Shown: positions 55,340-64,000 of the stretch, piece by piece
How positions within the stretch are numbered: the stretch's first letter is position 1
How the letters are laid out: every line of letters begins with the position of its first letter
NCBI GenBank assembly: GCA_041592335.1
Contig: JBFHQE010000009.1
Location: 1 to 64,000, forward strand
Length of the DNA: 64,000 bases
DNA from: JBFHQE01 sp041592335
GTDB lineage: Bacteria; Pseudomonadota; Gammaproteobacteria; Thiohalobacterales; Thiohalobacteraceae
Direction: 5' to 3'
The notes under the pieces: model-generated
Seen by the model: only the letters and a program-made list of their open reading frames with translations
What the model was told of the DNA's origin: nothing
Database searches by the model: none
Position numbers and translations under genes: made by a program

Positions 55340-55354
55340 TGCACCATTAGTGCA
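55340..55354. promoter_or_regulatory. NtrC-like inverted repeat upstream of nasT
   Basis: TGCAC-CATTA-GTGCA, the NtrC half-sites but with a 5-bp rather than the usual 7-bp centre. It lies 77 bp upstream of the -24 element, similar in placement to the site before nrtA. The rest of the 55203-55530 gap shows nothing else recognisable apart from a glgC ribosome site. Confidence 0.5.
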
Positions 55355-55530
55355 TAACGCATCGGCCGGTTCGCCTTAAGCTGGTGCAGAAAATTCTGCG
55401 GCATTCTAACCGTTTTCCTCGTCGATGCGAGCGCTGCTGTATTTTTATACGCACCGGCATAGTGCTTGCAATTACCCAGAGGGTATAATGCACCGCACCG
55501 GCGCAGCACCGGTTTATGACAGGGATAACC

Positions 55531-56748
55531 ATGTTAGATCAGACGCTTACTGTAATTTTGGCCGGTGGAGTCGGCTCCCGGCTTGCACCATTAACGAACG
55601 ACCGCGCAAAACCCGCCGTGCCCTTCGGTGGCAAATACCGCATCATTGATTTTGCACTGACCAACTGCCTGCATTCTCATTTGCGTCGCATCCTGGTGCT
55701 AACCCAGTACAAATCGCACTCGTTAAACAAACACCTGCGCGATGGCTGGTCGGTATTCAATCCCGAACTCGGCGAGTATGTCACCACCATTCCGCCACAG
55801 ATGCGGACCGGTGAACGCTTCTACACCGGTACCGCCGATGCGATATATCAGAATCTTTATTTGCTGAAACGCAGTGGCGCCGAACAGGTACTGGTGCTCT
55901 CGGGAGATCATATCTATCGCATGGACTATGCCGCGATGCTAAAGGCGCACAAGAAACGCGAAGCCGATGTCACCATCGCCTGCATGGAGGTTACACCTGA
56001 AGAAGCCAAGGGCTTTGGCGTGATGGCAATCGACGAACAGGATCGCATTATCGAATTCACGGAAAAACCGGCCACGCCCAAAACTTTGCCGAATGACCCG
56101 GAACACGCCCTGGCTTCAATGGGCATCTATGTTTTCTCGATGAAACTGCTAATGGATGCCCTGGAAGCCGATCATGCCGATACAACATCCGAACATGACT
56201 TCGGGAAAAACATACTGCCAAAACTTATCGAGAACCATAAGGTTTACGCCTATAGTTTTGGCGGCGAAACCGGAAGAGTTACACCCGATCGTTACTGGCG
56301 CGATGTCGGCACCCTGGATTCCTTTTACGATGCCAACATGGATTTACTCAAGCCCGTTCCCTCGTTGAATCTTTACCAGAAAGACTGGCCCATCAGAACT
56401 TACCAGTCACAGTCGGCACCGGCGCGCACCGTGCCTGGCAAATCAGGCAACGAAGGCATCTTTATCAATTCCATTGTCGCCGGTGGCACCGTCATCGCGG
56501 GTGGCAGCGTGCAACACTCCATCCTGTTTCCGAATGTCTATGTGGGTGATGAATCCTCGGTGCAGGATTCAATCCTGTTCGACCAGGTTCAGGTTGGCGA
56601 CGGCGCGCAATTAAAACGCTGCATCATCGATAAGGGAGTAGCAATCCCCGCCAATGAAAAGATCGGCTATGACCTCGACAAGGACAGGCAGCGTTTCACC
56701 GTATCGGAAGCAGGCGTTGTGGTTGTACCAAAAGGCAGCTTTTCCTAG
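55531..56748 (+). CDS. glgC: Glucose-1-phosphate adenylyltransferase
   Basis: 405 residues from the ATG at 55531. ADP-glucose pyrophosphorylase with AGGVGSRLAPLTNDRAKPAVPFGGKYRIIDF region, GTADAIYQNLYL, SGDHIYRMDY and the C-terminal left-handed beta-helix. Makes ADP-glucose for glycogen synthesis. Other glg genes are not adjacent. Confidence 0.96.
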   Translation: MLDQTLTVILAGGVGSRLAPLTNDRAKPAVPFGGKYRIIDFALTNCLHSHLRRILVLTQYKSHSLNKHLRDGWSVFNPELGEYVTTIPPQMRTGERFYTGTADAIYQNLYLLKRSGAEQVLVLSGDHIYRMDYAAMLKAHKKREADVTIACMEVTPEEAKGFGVMAIDEQDRIIEFTEKPATPKTLPNDPEHALASMGIYVFSMKLLMDALEADHADTTSEHDFGKNILPKLIENHKVYAYSFGGETGRVTPDRYWRDVGTLDSFYDANMDLLKPVPSLNLYQKDWPIRTYQSQSAPARTVPGKSGNEGIFINSIVAGGTVIAGGSVQHSILFPNVYVGDESSVQDSILFDQVQVGDGAQLKRCIIDKGVAIPANEKIGYDLDKDRQRFTVSEAGVVVVPKGSFS

Positions 56749-56762
56749 CCATACCGCCAGCC

Positions 56763-58154
56763 TCAATAAACCCAGGTAAGCTGTAGAGCATAACGTTGAC
56801 CGATACTGCCGATGACGTCTTCCACGACAGGGTGGTTTTCATTGGGCGCATCGATATTTCGGTCAATGAAATTTGCAGTCAGGCGGAGTTTGGGCGAGAA
56901 ATGATACTGGACGCCTATTGTCTTACCAGTAATGTCGCGCGCGTCCCCGTCCGTCCAGACGACGCCGTCGGTTCGATACAAGAGTTCATGATGATCCCAG
57001 CGAGCCATCACTTCCAGCTTCGGTGTTAGAAAATACCCATAATCGATACTCAATGCCCGCGAACGATTGCCATCCTCCGCGGCAAACATCAAGTTACCAC
57101 CCTTGACCGCTCCCGCGGGACTGACAAAAATCATTCCCTCTGCATACGTCAGGGCAATATCGAGACGCTGTATGTCGGAAAGCCCAAACAGACGCCCCTG
57201 GGCGCGAATACCGACACCGTATCGCTTTCGATCAAACACCTGATGCAATGGATCGGATGAAAATACCCGCTCCCCCTGCTGCAACCAGGCATAATATTTT
57301 ATGCCGTGCTTACGCGGCCCACTGCCGCCGGGCAAATCTTGCTCGGCAGAAAGATAATAATATTGCTCAAGCGCATCCTGGGAGCGCTCACGTTCCTGTA
57401 TGCCGGCGCCTCGACCAAGCATCAGCGCGTAACTGTAGTCCCAGCCCTGTTGTTTGAAGCTATCAAACACCTGCAGACCCCAGTCGCGAACACCGTTAAA
57501 ACCCTGACTCTGTGTTACGGGCGTGCCGATGGCGCCGTTAACACCACCGCTGACAGATGCACGAAAATTACCGCTTGCATAACGCTCCAGCATTTCACGC
57601 GCGGCAAAATCCGTAAATTCGATGTAATCCTGGGTGACAATGCCCTGGTAGGTTTCTTCCAGCCCAGGCGTCTTGAACAGACCGAATCGCAACCGCGCTC
57701 CTGGAATATGGTTGGCCGTGATACTCACATGGTCCAGGGCCACGGCTCGCTCCTGCTCGCCAAGAAAACTGTAGGTCAGCAGGTTGGGGGCAAACTCGAA
57801 TAACAAAAAATAGTTCATCTTTTCGGTAACAGGATTCCGCAAATCACCGGTGAAGTTACCCCTGACTCCTGCACGCGCGCGTCGTACATGCCACTTTTCA
57901 TCATCCTCGAACCAGGGTGCCACCAATGTCGGGATAGCCCGCTTACCGGCATTGGGACCAAGCTGGATATCTTGACCAAGATCTTTGGTATAGCCCGGCT
58001 GGATAAATATAATGGGCCGATGGGTTACCGAGGATGGCTCCGTTCCCTGCAGCATCAACCAGTTCACCGCGTGAGTTTCAGAAAAGGGGAACAGGCCGCA
58101 CAGGACAAGTAACGTTATTAGAATAGCGTTATTTTTCAAACCATTTCCAGTCAT
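56763..58154 (-). CDS. Outer-membrane porin, OprP/OprO-like
   Basis: 463 residues from the ATG at 58154. Signal peptide ends PFSETHA|VNW. Then a beta-barrel with RRARAGVRGNFTGDL and FGLFKTPGLEETY, segments typical of phosphate-selective-porin-like proteins, ending LQLTWVY with aromatic C-terminus. Solute unknown. Divergent from the solute-binding protein gene, so possibly part of the same uptake or sensing module. Confidence 0.82.
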   Translation of the reverse strand: MTGNGLKNNAILITLLVLCGLFPFSETHAVNWLMLQGTEPSSVTHRPIIFIQPGYTKDLGQDIQLGPNAGKRAIPTLVAPWFEDDEKWHVRRARAGVRGNFTGDLRNPVTEKMNYFLLFEFAPNLLTYSFLGEQERAVALDHVSITANHIPGARLRFGLFKTPGLEETYQGIVTQDYIEFTDFAAREMLERYASGNFRASVSGGVNGAIGTPVTQSQGFNGVRDWGLQVFDSFKQQGWDYSYALMLGRGAGIQERERSQDALEQYYYLSAEQDLPGGSGPRKHGIKYYAWLQQGERVFSSDPLHQVFDRKRYGVGIRAQGRLFGLSDIQRLDIALTYAEGMIFVSPAGAVKGGNLMFAAEDGNRSRALSIDYGYFLTPKLEVMARWDHHELLYRTDGVVWTDGDARDITGKTIGVQYHFSPKLRLTANFIDRNIDAPNENHPVVEDVIGSIGQRYALQLTWVY

Positions 58155-58267
58155 TATCTTATTTACAATGTTAATGATATTTATCAATAGCACTATAGAA
58201 CATAAATAAGCTCTCGTAGTATCCTGAAACGCAAGCACAATAATCATATTCCAGAGCGACAGAGCCC

Positions 58268-59008
58268 ATGGCTGATATTAACAACACATCTTTTTTCCGG
58301 CCTATCTGGCTACTTTTACTGCCCTTGTTATTGGCTACCGGTGCACTACATGCGGAAACCCGGCTTCATATTACTACCGGCTTCACTCCCCCCGTGTCCG
58401 ACTTTTTCGAGTCAGTCCTAGGTGAACTTGATCAATTGATGCCTAAAGTATCGATCACATTCGAGGTGCTTCCAGCGGAACGCTCGCTGATTCTCGCCAA
58501 TCAGGGCATTAACGATGGCGAATGCTGCCGCATAGCCGATGTTATTCAAGCGGAATACGGCAAGTTATTACCGGTGGAATCCAGTTTCTTTTCGGCCAGG
58601 TTCAATGCATTCGGCAAGATCAAACGCCCAATAAACAGCTTCGAAGATCTGAAACCTTATACCGTAGGATCTGTTGAAGGCTGGAAAATCGCCGTTAATA
58701 AGGTCAATGAAATAAATGCGAAAGAAACCCATATCGTCACCACTCCCGAACAGCTTTTTCAGATGATCAAAGAGAATCGACTTGATTATGGCGTGGTTGG
58801 TCATCTGAGCGGACTACAGACTATACATTCACTGAATCTATCTTCTGAAATACATGCCATTGAACCGCCACTTATTGAAAAAGAACTTCGCCTATTTCTC
58901 CACGAGAAACACCAATACCTCATACCAGCGTTTAACGAAGCAATACAACAGCTAATCCAGGATGGAACCATCGACCGGCTGTATACGCAGCTTCTCGAAT
59001 CCCTGTAA
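58268..59008 (+). CDS. Periplasmic solute-binding protein (family 3)
   Basis: 246 residues with a signal peptide ending ALHA|ETR. Type II periplasmic-binding fold like amino-acid-binding proteins (TTGFTPPVSDFFESVLGEL, ...EQLFQMIKENRLDYGVVGHL). No permease or ATPase is adjacent; instead a hybrid sensor kinase starts 18 bp later, so it may present a ligand to that kinase. Confidence 0.82.
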   Translation: MADINNTSFFRPIWLLLLPLLLATGALHAETRLHITTGFTPPVSDFFESVLGELDQLMPKVSITFEVLPAERSLILANQGINDGECCRIADVIQAEYGKLLPVESSFFSARFNAFGKIKRPINSFEDLKPYTVGSVEGWKIAVNKVNEINAKETHIVTTPEQLFQMIKENRLDYGVVGHLSGLQTIHSLNLSSEIHAIEPPLIEKELRLFLHEKHQYLIPAFNEAIQQLIQDGTIDRLYTQLLESL

Positions 59009-59026
59009 TAGAGGGACGGAGGACAA

Positions 59027-61306
59027 TTGGAGCACTTCACCAGCAGAATATCCCGCAAGCTTGTACTTTACATAGTACTGTTCAGCTCCGTGATCACCCT
59101 ATTCCTGACCGGCCTGCAATTATTGCTCGATTACCGGCACGGCCTTCAGGAAATCCACCAGCGTTTTCACCACATCGACATCACCAATCTGGAATCTTTC
59201 CGCCAGGCTATGTGGACTATCGACAAATCTTCGCTACAGATTCAAATGGACGGTGTCAGCCGCATAAGCGATATCATCCATGTGGAAATGCTCAATGAAC
59301 AGGGTAAAAGCATCGCTCAATCGGGAACCTACGAAGCCAGGGATACAATAACCCACGAATTTCCTATCACCCAGCTTTACCGGGACCGTGAAATCCCGCT
59401 GGGCACCCTCATTGTGACCGCAACAAAACGCAATCTTTACCAGCAACTGGTCGATACCGCAGTCGTCATATTGGTATCACAGGCAATCAAAACCTTCATT
59501 GTCAGCCTGTTCATGTTTTTTATTTTCTATTTTCTGGTAGCAAGACATCTTGACAACATTGCCACCTATCTCAAAAAACTGGACCTAAGCAGAAAGCCAA
59601 CGCTGCTGAATCTCGACAAACAACGAAACCGGGAAGTTCCGGACGAACTGGATCAGGCCACCGACGCCATCAATCGCATGACCAGCAACATCTACCAGTC
59701 TTACGAAAAAGCTTCTCAAAACCAGCGAATTCTCGCCGAAAGAGAAGCGAAGCTTTCAGCCATACTTGAGTCAATAACCGACGCCATCGTAATCGCCAAT
59801 ACCGACCGCAAGATCACGCAAGTCAACACCGCCTTCAGCGAGCTATTCGGTTACGCAGCCGATGAAGCACTGGGTCAAACCACCCAGTTCCTGTACGCCA
59901 ACCCCGATGACTATCTCGCCCAACAAACAGAACGCTTCAACACTCAAACACTGAACCGCCCCTCTCTTTACGAAATCAGCTATCGAAGGAAAGATGGCAC
60001 AGTATTTCCAAGCGAAACAATGGGTGGCGCGATCATTCTAAATAACCAGAATCCGATAGGCTTTATCGGCGTCATAAGAAACATCGAATACCGCAAGAAG
60101 TCGGAACGAGAAACTTTAGAACTACAAAAACAACTTCATTCCGCACAGAAACTGGAGGCCATCGGCCAGCTCACTGGCGGCATCGCGCATGATTTTAACA
60201 ACATACTTGGCAGCATCATCGGCTATGCCGATCTCAGCAAACACCTTCTGGAAAAGTCCGACAATGAAAAACTCAAGCGTTATATCGATAACATAGACAC
60301 GGCAGGTGAACGGGCTAAAAATCTTGTCGCGCAGCTATTAGCATTCAGCAGACAGACGCCAAGCACTATAGAGTCGCTCGATTTGAAACCTGTCATCAAG
60401 GAGATCATCACCTTACTCAGGCCTTTAATACCTTCCACAATCAGTATCAATACCAATATCCAGGAGCGTGTGCCGCGCGTCTGCATGGACGCAACCCAGA
60501 TGCATCAACTGATCATCAACCTCTGCATTAACGCCAGGGACGCCATCGATTCACACGGTATCATTACAATCCATCTCAGGCACCAGCAGACCACGAACAC
60601 TCGATGCAGCTCATGCTCAGAGCCTGTCAGCGGTGATTATGTTGTTCTTGCCGTTGAAGACAATGGTAGCGGAATCGATCCCGATATCGTTAATAAAGTC
60701 TTTGACCCCTTTCAGACAACAAAGGCTGTCGGCAATGGCACCGGCATGGGACTGTCCGTTGTGCATGGGATTCTGCATAACCAAAATGGACACATTTTAG
60801 TTGAAACCCGCAGACACTCCGGGTCAACTTTTTCAATGCTGATACCACCTTGCCACGAAGTTCCGCAACTGGATAACGTAACAAGCGGCTCGCTAGAAAC
60901 GGATAAGCATTTTGGCGATAACAAACACATCCTCATCGTGGATGACGAATCCCCGATAACCAGCTTCTTCACCGAACTACTCGAGGGATTTGGCTTCAAG
61001 GTGACCGCCGTCAACGACAGTCGGGAAGCATTAAACCTTTTCCATCTTTCGCCCAATACATTTGATCTTGTTATTACGGATCAAACCATGCCAAACATGA
61101 CCGGCACGGATCTTTTTAAAGCTATCAGAAAAATAAACTCGTCTATCCCTGTAATCCTTTGTAGCGGCTATAGCAAGCAGGTTGGAGAAAAAGACGCACT
61201 CGAACTTGGATTTTCCAGCTACATGCATAAACCAATTCGCAAAAAGGAGTTATTAAAGAATATAAAAACCGCACTTAATGCCTTACCCGCCCCGGATCAA
61301 TCCTGA
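59027..61306 (+). CDS. Hybrid sensor histidine kinase with PAS and receiver domains
   Basis: 759 residues, TTG start with GGAGG at ideal spacing. Two membrane helices (~12-32 and ~145-170) flank a periplasmic sensor. Then a HAMP-like linker and coiled coil, PAS (~245-360), HisKA with H-box GGIAHDFNN, HATPase (NLCINARDAI; VEDNGSGID; GTGMGLSVVHGI) and a C-terminal receiver (~630-750) with phosphoacceptor in DLVITDQTMPN and Lys in MHKP. Autophosphorylates and passes phosphate to its own receiver; output regulator unknown. Co-directional with the solute-binding protein gene. Confidence 0.93.
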   Translation: MEHFTSRISRKLVLYIVLFSSVITLFLTGLQLLLDYRHGLQEIHQRFHHIDITNLESFRQAMWTIDKSSLQIQMDGVSRISDIIHVEMLNEQGKSIAQSGTYEARDTITHEFPITQLYRDREIPLGTLIVTATKRNLYQQLVDTAVVILVSQAIKTFIVSLFMFFIFYFLVARHLDNIATYLKKLDLSRKPTLLNLDKQRNREVPDELDQATDAINRMTSNIYQSYEKASQNQRILAEREAKLSAILESITDAIVIANTDRKITQVNTAFSELFGYAADEALGQTTQFLYANPDDYLAQQTERFNTQTLNRPSLYEISYRRKDGTVFPSETMGGAIILNNQNPIGFIGVIRNIEYRKKSERETLELQKQLHSAQKLEAIGQLTGGIAHDFNNILGSIIGYADLSKHLLEKSDNEKLKRYIDNIDTAGERAKNLVAQLLAFSRQTPSTIESLDLKPVIKEIITLLRPLIPSTISINTNIQERVPRVCMDATQMHQLIINLCINARDAIDSHGIITIHLRHQQTTNTRCSSCSEPVSGDYVVLAVEDNGSGIDPDIVNKVFDPFQTTKAVGNGTGMGLSVVHGILHNQNGHILVETRRHSGSTFSMLIPPCHEVPQLDNVTSGSLETDKHFGDNKHILIVDDESPITSFFTELLEGFGFKVTAVNDSREALNLFHLSPNTFDLVITDQTMPNMTGTDLFKAIRKINSSIPVILCSGYSKQVGEKDALELGFSSYMHKPIRKKELLKNIKTALNALPAPDQS

Positions 61307-61320
61307 TTCCTGAAATCCAG

Positions 61321-61707
61321 CTAGCTGCCAAGCCAGGCATAAGCCTCTTCCGGCACCTGGAAGGTCTCAATCTGTTTGCTATTGGAACGACACATGTTGC
61401 GATAGAAAATATAAGCCCTGGCAAGCGAAAAGGCCTTGCCGGAACGGATTAGCAGGGCCAGCTTGCGCTCTCCGATACCATCATCCGCGCTGGCCGCAAT
61501 CCTGCCGATATCGATCAGACCGCTCATTGAAACCTTGAGTGATGTGGCATTGCGCAAATCGACCAGCTCGTTGAAACCAGGGTAACGCGATTTCACCCTG
61601 GAAAGGTAGTACCGGCACACCTGGATCAACTCGTCATCTGTCGCATCACCCTGCCATTCGGTAATGATCAACGACTGTTCTTCATCAATACGATGCGTTG
61701 CCGGCAT
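61321..61707 (-). CDS. STAS/SpoIIAA-like small protein
   Basis: 128 residues, soluble alpha/beta. Begins ATHRIDEEQSLIITEWQGDATDDELI and has FNELVDLRNATSLKVS, a pattern seen in SpoIIAA/STAS-like single-domain proteins. No phosphorylatable Ser assigned. Two bp downstream of the CDF transporter gene, so co-transcribed with it. Confidence 0.65.
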   Translation of the reverse strand: MPATHRIDEEQSLIITEWQGDATDDELIQVCRYYLSRVKSRYPGFNELVDLRNATSLKVSMSGLIDIGRIAASADDGIGERKLALLIRSGKAFSLARAYIFYRNMCRSNSKQIETFQVPEEAYAWLGS

Positions 61708-61708
61708 T

Positions 61709-62338
61709 TTAATTTACCCGATGCGCGCGAAGCTCGCGGCTGGCTCCGCGTAATACAAACAAGGCCGAACGCAGAAACAGGATGGCGAGTGCCAGACCAA
61801 CAACAATATCGGGCCATCCTGTGCCCGTCACCCAGACACCGACAGCAGCCAGCATGACGGCAATGTTGGCAATAATATCGTTACGGGAACACAACCAGAC
61901 TGAGTGCATATTAATGTCCTCGGCACGATGCTTCCATAACAGCAACAGACTCAATGCATTCGCCAGCAAGGCAAGCATGGCAATCAAGCCTATCGTTTCA
62001 AACACCGGCACCTGCGGATTCAGCATTCGGTAAACAGCCTGCCCGAACACGAACAAACCAAATGCAGCCATGATACCGCCCTTGATCAACGCTGAAATAG
62101 CCTTCATGCGCGCGCCCTGGGCGACCACGTACAAACTAAAACCATACACCAGGGCATCGCCCAGCATATCCAGGGAGTCCGCGATCAAAGCAATTGAATG
62201 CGCCATCAGACCGGCTGTGATTTCGACTACAAACATCAGGGCATTGATAACAAGCACCAGCTTGAGCGTCGCGCTTTGCCGATGACGCATTGCTTCCAGC
62301 TCACATGCCTTGTTGTTACAACAATCCGCCATGTTCAA
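61709..62338 (-). CDS. Cation diffusion facilitator family transporter
   Basis: 209 residues, six predicted helices. Membrane metal-site residues are suggested by LIADSLDMLGDAL in helix 2 and SRNDIIANIAV in helix 5. A Cys/His-containing N-terminus (ADCCNNKACELEAMRH) may bind metal. It lacks the cytoplasmic C-terminal domain of most CDF proteins. Probably exports a divalent metal; which one is unknown. Confidence 0.85.
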   Translation of the reverse strand: MNMADCCNNKACELEAMRHRQSATLKLVLVINALMFVVEITAGLMAHSIALIADSLDMLGDALVYGFSLYVVAQGARMKAISALIKGGIMAAFGLFVFGQAVYRMLNPQVPVFETIGLIAMLALLANALSLLLLWKHRAEDINMHSVWLCSRNDIIANIAVMLAAVGVWVTGTGWPDIVVGLALAILFLRSALFVLRGASRELRAHRVN

Positions 62339-62361
62339 TGCAGGTTTGAGAAAACCTCGTC

Positions 62362-62958
62362 TTACTTGATACCCGCAAACGACTTGAATTCTTTTAATGC
62401 CTTTTGTTTCACTGCATCAACGAAGGCATTGAATTCTTCCGGGTTGGGTTTATTAAGGTAAAGGGAAATCAGGGGGCCGCATTTCACACGGCTATGAAAA
62501 TCCAGCATATTGCCGTTAATTTCCGGCTCTGGATTCAGAATGGTCAGCATGACATGCTGAACAACTTCCTCGCGGAAGGGTTTTTTAATACGCATCACAA
62601 TCGCGTCATCGACAATCTCGTACTCATGCGTCCCCTTCAGCGGGTGCTTCTGTACCAGCTTGATTGCGGCAGGCGCTGAAGTGTCGGTCGTCGTTTCAGC
62701 CGGTGCGGTATCCAGCGGGTCATCCGACAGCAATACACCGATGTAGGGTGCATAAGTCAGTATCGCGCCCTGCGGCACACTCAGCTGGTTGAATACGTCG
62801 GATAGTTGCGCCAGGCGGGATTCATCCTCGACGTTCTCGCTCAAGGCTTCCAGCGCGGTAATCAGCGGCGCCAGATCCTGCTCATTAAGATAGGCCTTGA
62901 GGAAGCCAATGGATTCCTGGATTCGTACGGGATCGATATGGGAAGAATTGATTGCCAT
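62362..62958 (-). CDS. Hypothetical soluble protein
   Basis: 198 residues without signal or membrane segment. N-terminal helical part (~1-85), a Thr/Ala/Pro-rich linker (~85-97) and a C-terminal alpha/beta part (~105-198) with HEYEIVDDAIVMRIKKPFREE. I do not recognise the family. Precedes the CDF gene on the same strand. Confidence 0.7.
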   Translation of the reverse strand: MAINSSHIDPVRIQESIGFLKAYLNEQDLAPLITALEALSENVEDESRLAQLSDVFNQLSVPQGAILTYAPYIGVLLSDDPLDTAPAETTTDTSAPAAIKLVQKHPLKGTHEYEIVDDAIVMRIKKPFREEVVQHVMLTILNPEPEINGNMLDFHSRVKCGPLISLYLNKPNPEEFNAFVDAVKQKALKEFKSFAGIK

Positions 62959-63047
62959 AGGATTTTCCTACATGAAGCTGCGGACTACGTATCCCGGACG
63001 CGGAGAATTGGCCGCGCGGCCCGAAGGCCGCGAATGGCCGGGGAAGC

Positions 63048-63206
63048 TCAGGGCTGCTTTGGTGTCTGGTACTCAGCTTCTTTCTGGAAAGATTCCCAGA
63101 TAGTGTCATAACCAACATAGCCGCTTTCGGTCGGCGCTTTCTGACGGGTAATCAGATAATCAGTATGGCCTTCTGGTACCTTTGGTCTTTGCTTTTGCTC
63201 ACTCAT
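63048..63206 (-). CDS. 52-residue hypothetical protein
   Basis: Small reading frame MSEQKQRPKVPEGHTDYLIT..., ending EAEYQTPKQP, with AAAGGTG upstream of the ATG. Polar, no membrane segment, rich in Glu, Gln, Tyr and Pro. Fills most of the gap between the 198-residue protein and dcd. Coding status rests on the ribosome site and codon pattern only. Confidence 0.6.
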   Translation of the reverse strand: MSEQKQRPKVPEGHTDYLITRQKAPTESGYVGYDTIWESFQKEAEYQTPKQP

Positions 63207-63375
63207 AAATCACCTTTATTACTCTGAAATCACTGCATTTTTTCGCTTAAAAACAGCTCGAAAACCTGCAGCTGGAAAATTCCCGGAGCGTTATTCTTCC
63301 ATCTTTTGGAACAGAAATACAGAGCCAATTGCCAAATTCTCCGGTAGCTGCCCGTAGAAATTTTTTATAAGGCAA

Positions 63376-63942
63376 TCAAGTCTTTGGCAAGGTCACCCCG
63401 GTCTGTCCCTGGTACTTGCCAGCGCGGTCGCCATAAGAGGTCTCACAAACCTCGTCGGATTCGAAAAACAGCATCTGCGCCACGCCTTCGTTGGCGTAGA
63501 TTTTCGCGGGCAACGGCGTGGTGTTGGAGAACTCCAGCGTCACATGCCCTTCCCATTCCGGCTCCAGCGGCGTGACATTCACGATAATGCCGCAGCGCGC
63601 ATAGGTCGACTTACCCAGGCAGACCACCAGCACATTGCGCGGGATACGGAAGTATTCCACGGTGCGCGCCAGGGCAAAGGAATTCGGCGGGATGATGCAC
63701 ACATCCGATTTCACATCGACAAAGCTGTCTTCGGAAAAATTCTTGGGATCGACAATCGCGGAGTTGATGTTGGTGAAGATCTTGAATTCATCCGCGCAAC
63801 GCACGTCGTAGCCGTAACTGGAAGTGCCGTAGGAGACAATGCGACTGCCGTTGGCCGAACGCACCTGACCCGGTTCAAACGGATCGATCATCCCTTCATT
63901 TTCCGCCATGCGACGGATCCATTTATCGGCTTTGATAGACAT
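63376..63942 (-). CDS. dcd: dCTP deaminase
   Basis: 188 residues, full Dcd length. Family core: VRSANGSRIVSYGTSSYGYDVR, VCIIPPNSFALARTVEYF and the catalytic-Glu region NVTPLEPEWEGHVTLEFSN. Converts dCTP to dUTP for dTTP synthesis. Confidence 0.96.
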   Translation of the reverse strand: MSIKADKWIRRMAENEGMIDPFEPGQVRSANGSRIVSYGTSSYGYDVRCADEFKIFTNINSAIVDPKNFSEDSFVDVKSDVCIIPPNSFALARTVEYFRIPRNVLVVCLGKSTYARCGIIVNVTPLEPEWEGHVTLEFSNTTPLPAKIYANEGVAQMLFFESDEVCETSYGDRAGKYQGQTGVTLPKT

Positions 63943-63979
63943 GGTTGTATAAGGTAACAGAAAAGGTATTTATTGTTGT

Positions 63980-64000
63980 CACCCCGGCGCAGGCCGGGGT
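63980..64000. repeat. Dispersed palindromic repeat at window edge
   Basis: CACCCCGGCGCAGGCCGGGGT: CCCCGGC/GCCGGGG hairpin preceded by GTCA, relative of the element at 11827-11851; cut by the window end. Confidence 0.55.

Overview
The window looks like chromosomal DNA of a free-living gammaproteobacterium, probably of the sulfur-oxidising or Chromatiales-like kind. Reasons: two gene neighbourhoods are typical of gammaproteobacteria (arsC-wrbA-DUF2069-hda ... DUF2066-purM-purN-DUF3108, and lptG/lptF diverging from pepA-holC-valS). There are also three tandem DUF2173 genes, several c-type cytochromes, and dispersed REP-type palindromes. No rRNA, tRNA, CRISPR array, IS element or phage gene was seen. 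This taxonomic placement is inference from gene content.

Layout. 1-23.4 kb is housekeeping: a partial PilZ-like gene, two lipoproteins, arsC-wrbA, hda, a CDP-alcohol transferase, purMN, a long leftward run (three DUF2173 genes, pcnB, folK, a deoxynucleoside kinase, panB, panC, panD), lptFG, pepA, holC and valS. 23.4-29.5 kb holds an HD-GYP protein with a degenerate receiver, hemH, a DUF523/DUF1722 protein, a methyltransferase, a secreted EF-hand protein and an arsR-arsM arsenic methylation pair. 29.5-31.6 kb is an AT-rich island with one gene. 31.7-37 kb carries a TIGR03790 protein, an RlmK-like methyltransferase, class I aldolase, an orphan ParA, a GNAT enzyme and a YajD-type HNH protein. 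37-55.2 kb is a nitrogen-assimilation and redox region. 55.5-64 kb has glgC, a porin, a solute-binding protein beside a hybrid histidine kinase, a CDF transporter, small unknowns and dcd.

Most striking gene. The gene at 29863-31614 encodes a signal peptide, then a ubiquitin domain matching human ubiquitin at 60 of its first 70 residues, then a bacterial Ig-like domain and a C-terminal autotransporter barrel. The predicted signal-peptidase cut (ALA|MQ) falls exactly before Met1 of ubiquitin, and the conjugating tail LRLRGG is absent. This predicts a non-conjugatable ubiquitin displayed at the tip of an outer-membrane autotransporter.

Nitrogen control. nrtA-nrtB-nrtC-nirB-nirD-nasA form a leftward operon preceded by an NtrC-type inverted repeat, a sigma-54-type promoter and a leader with two hexaloop hairpins, the second overlapping an intrinsic terminator. 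This is the architecture recognised by ANTAR antiterminators. nasT (ANTAR) lies at 54.6-55.2 kb with its own sigma-54-like promoter. It is followed by a second leader of the same design, then a tight five-gene redox operon: a membrane-anchored NirB-like flavoprotein with a [2Fe-2S] domain, an 11-haem cytochrome c, a DUF3365 haem protein, a monohaem cytochrome and a globin. That second NasT-controlled unit is the other candidate for an undescribed system.
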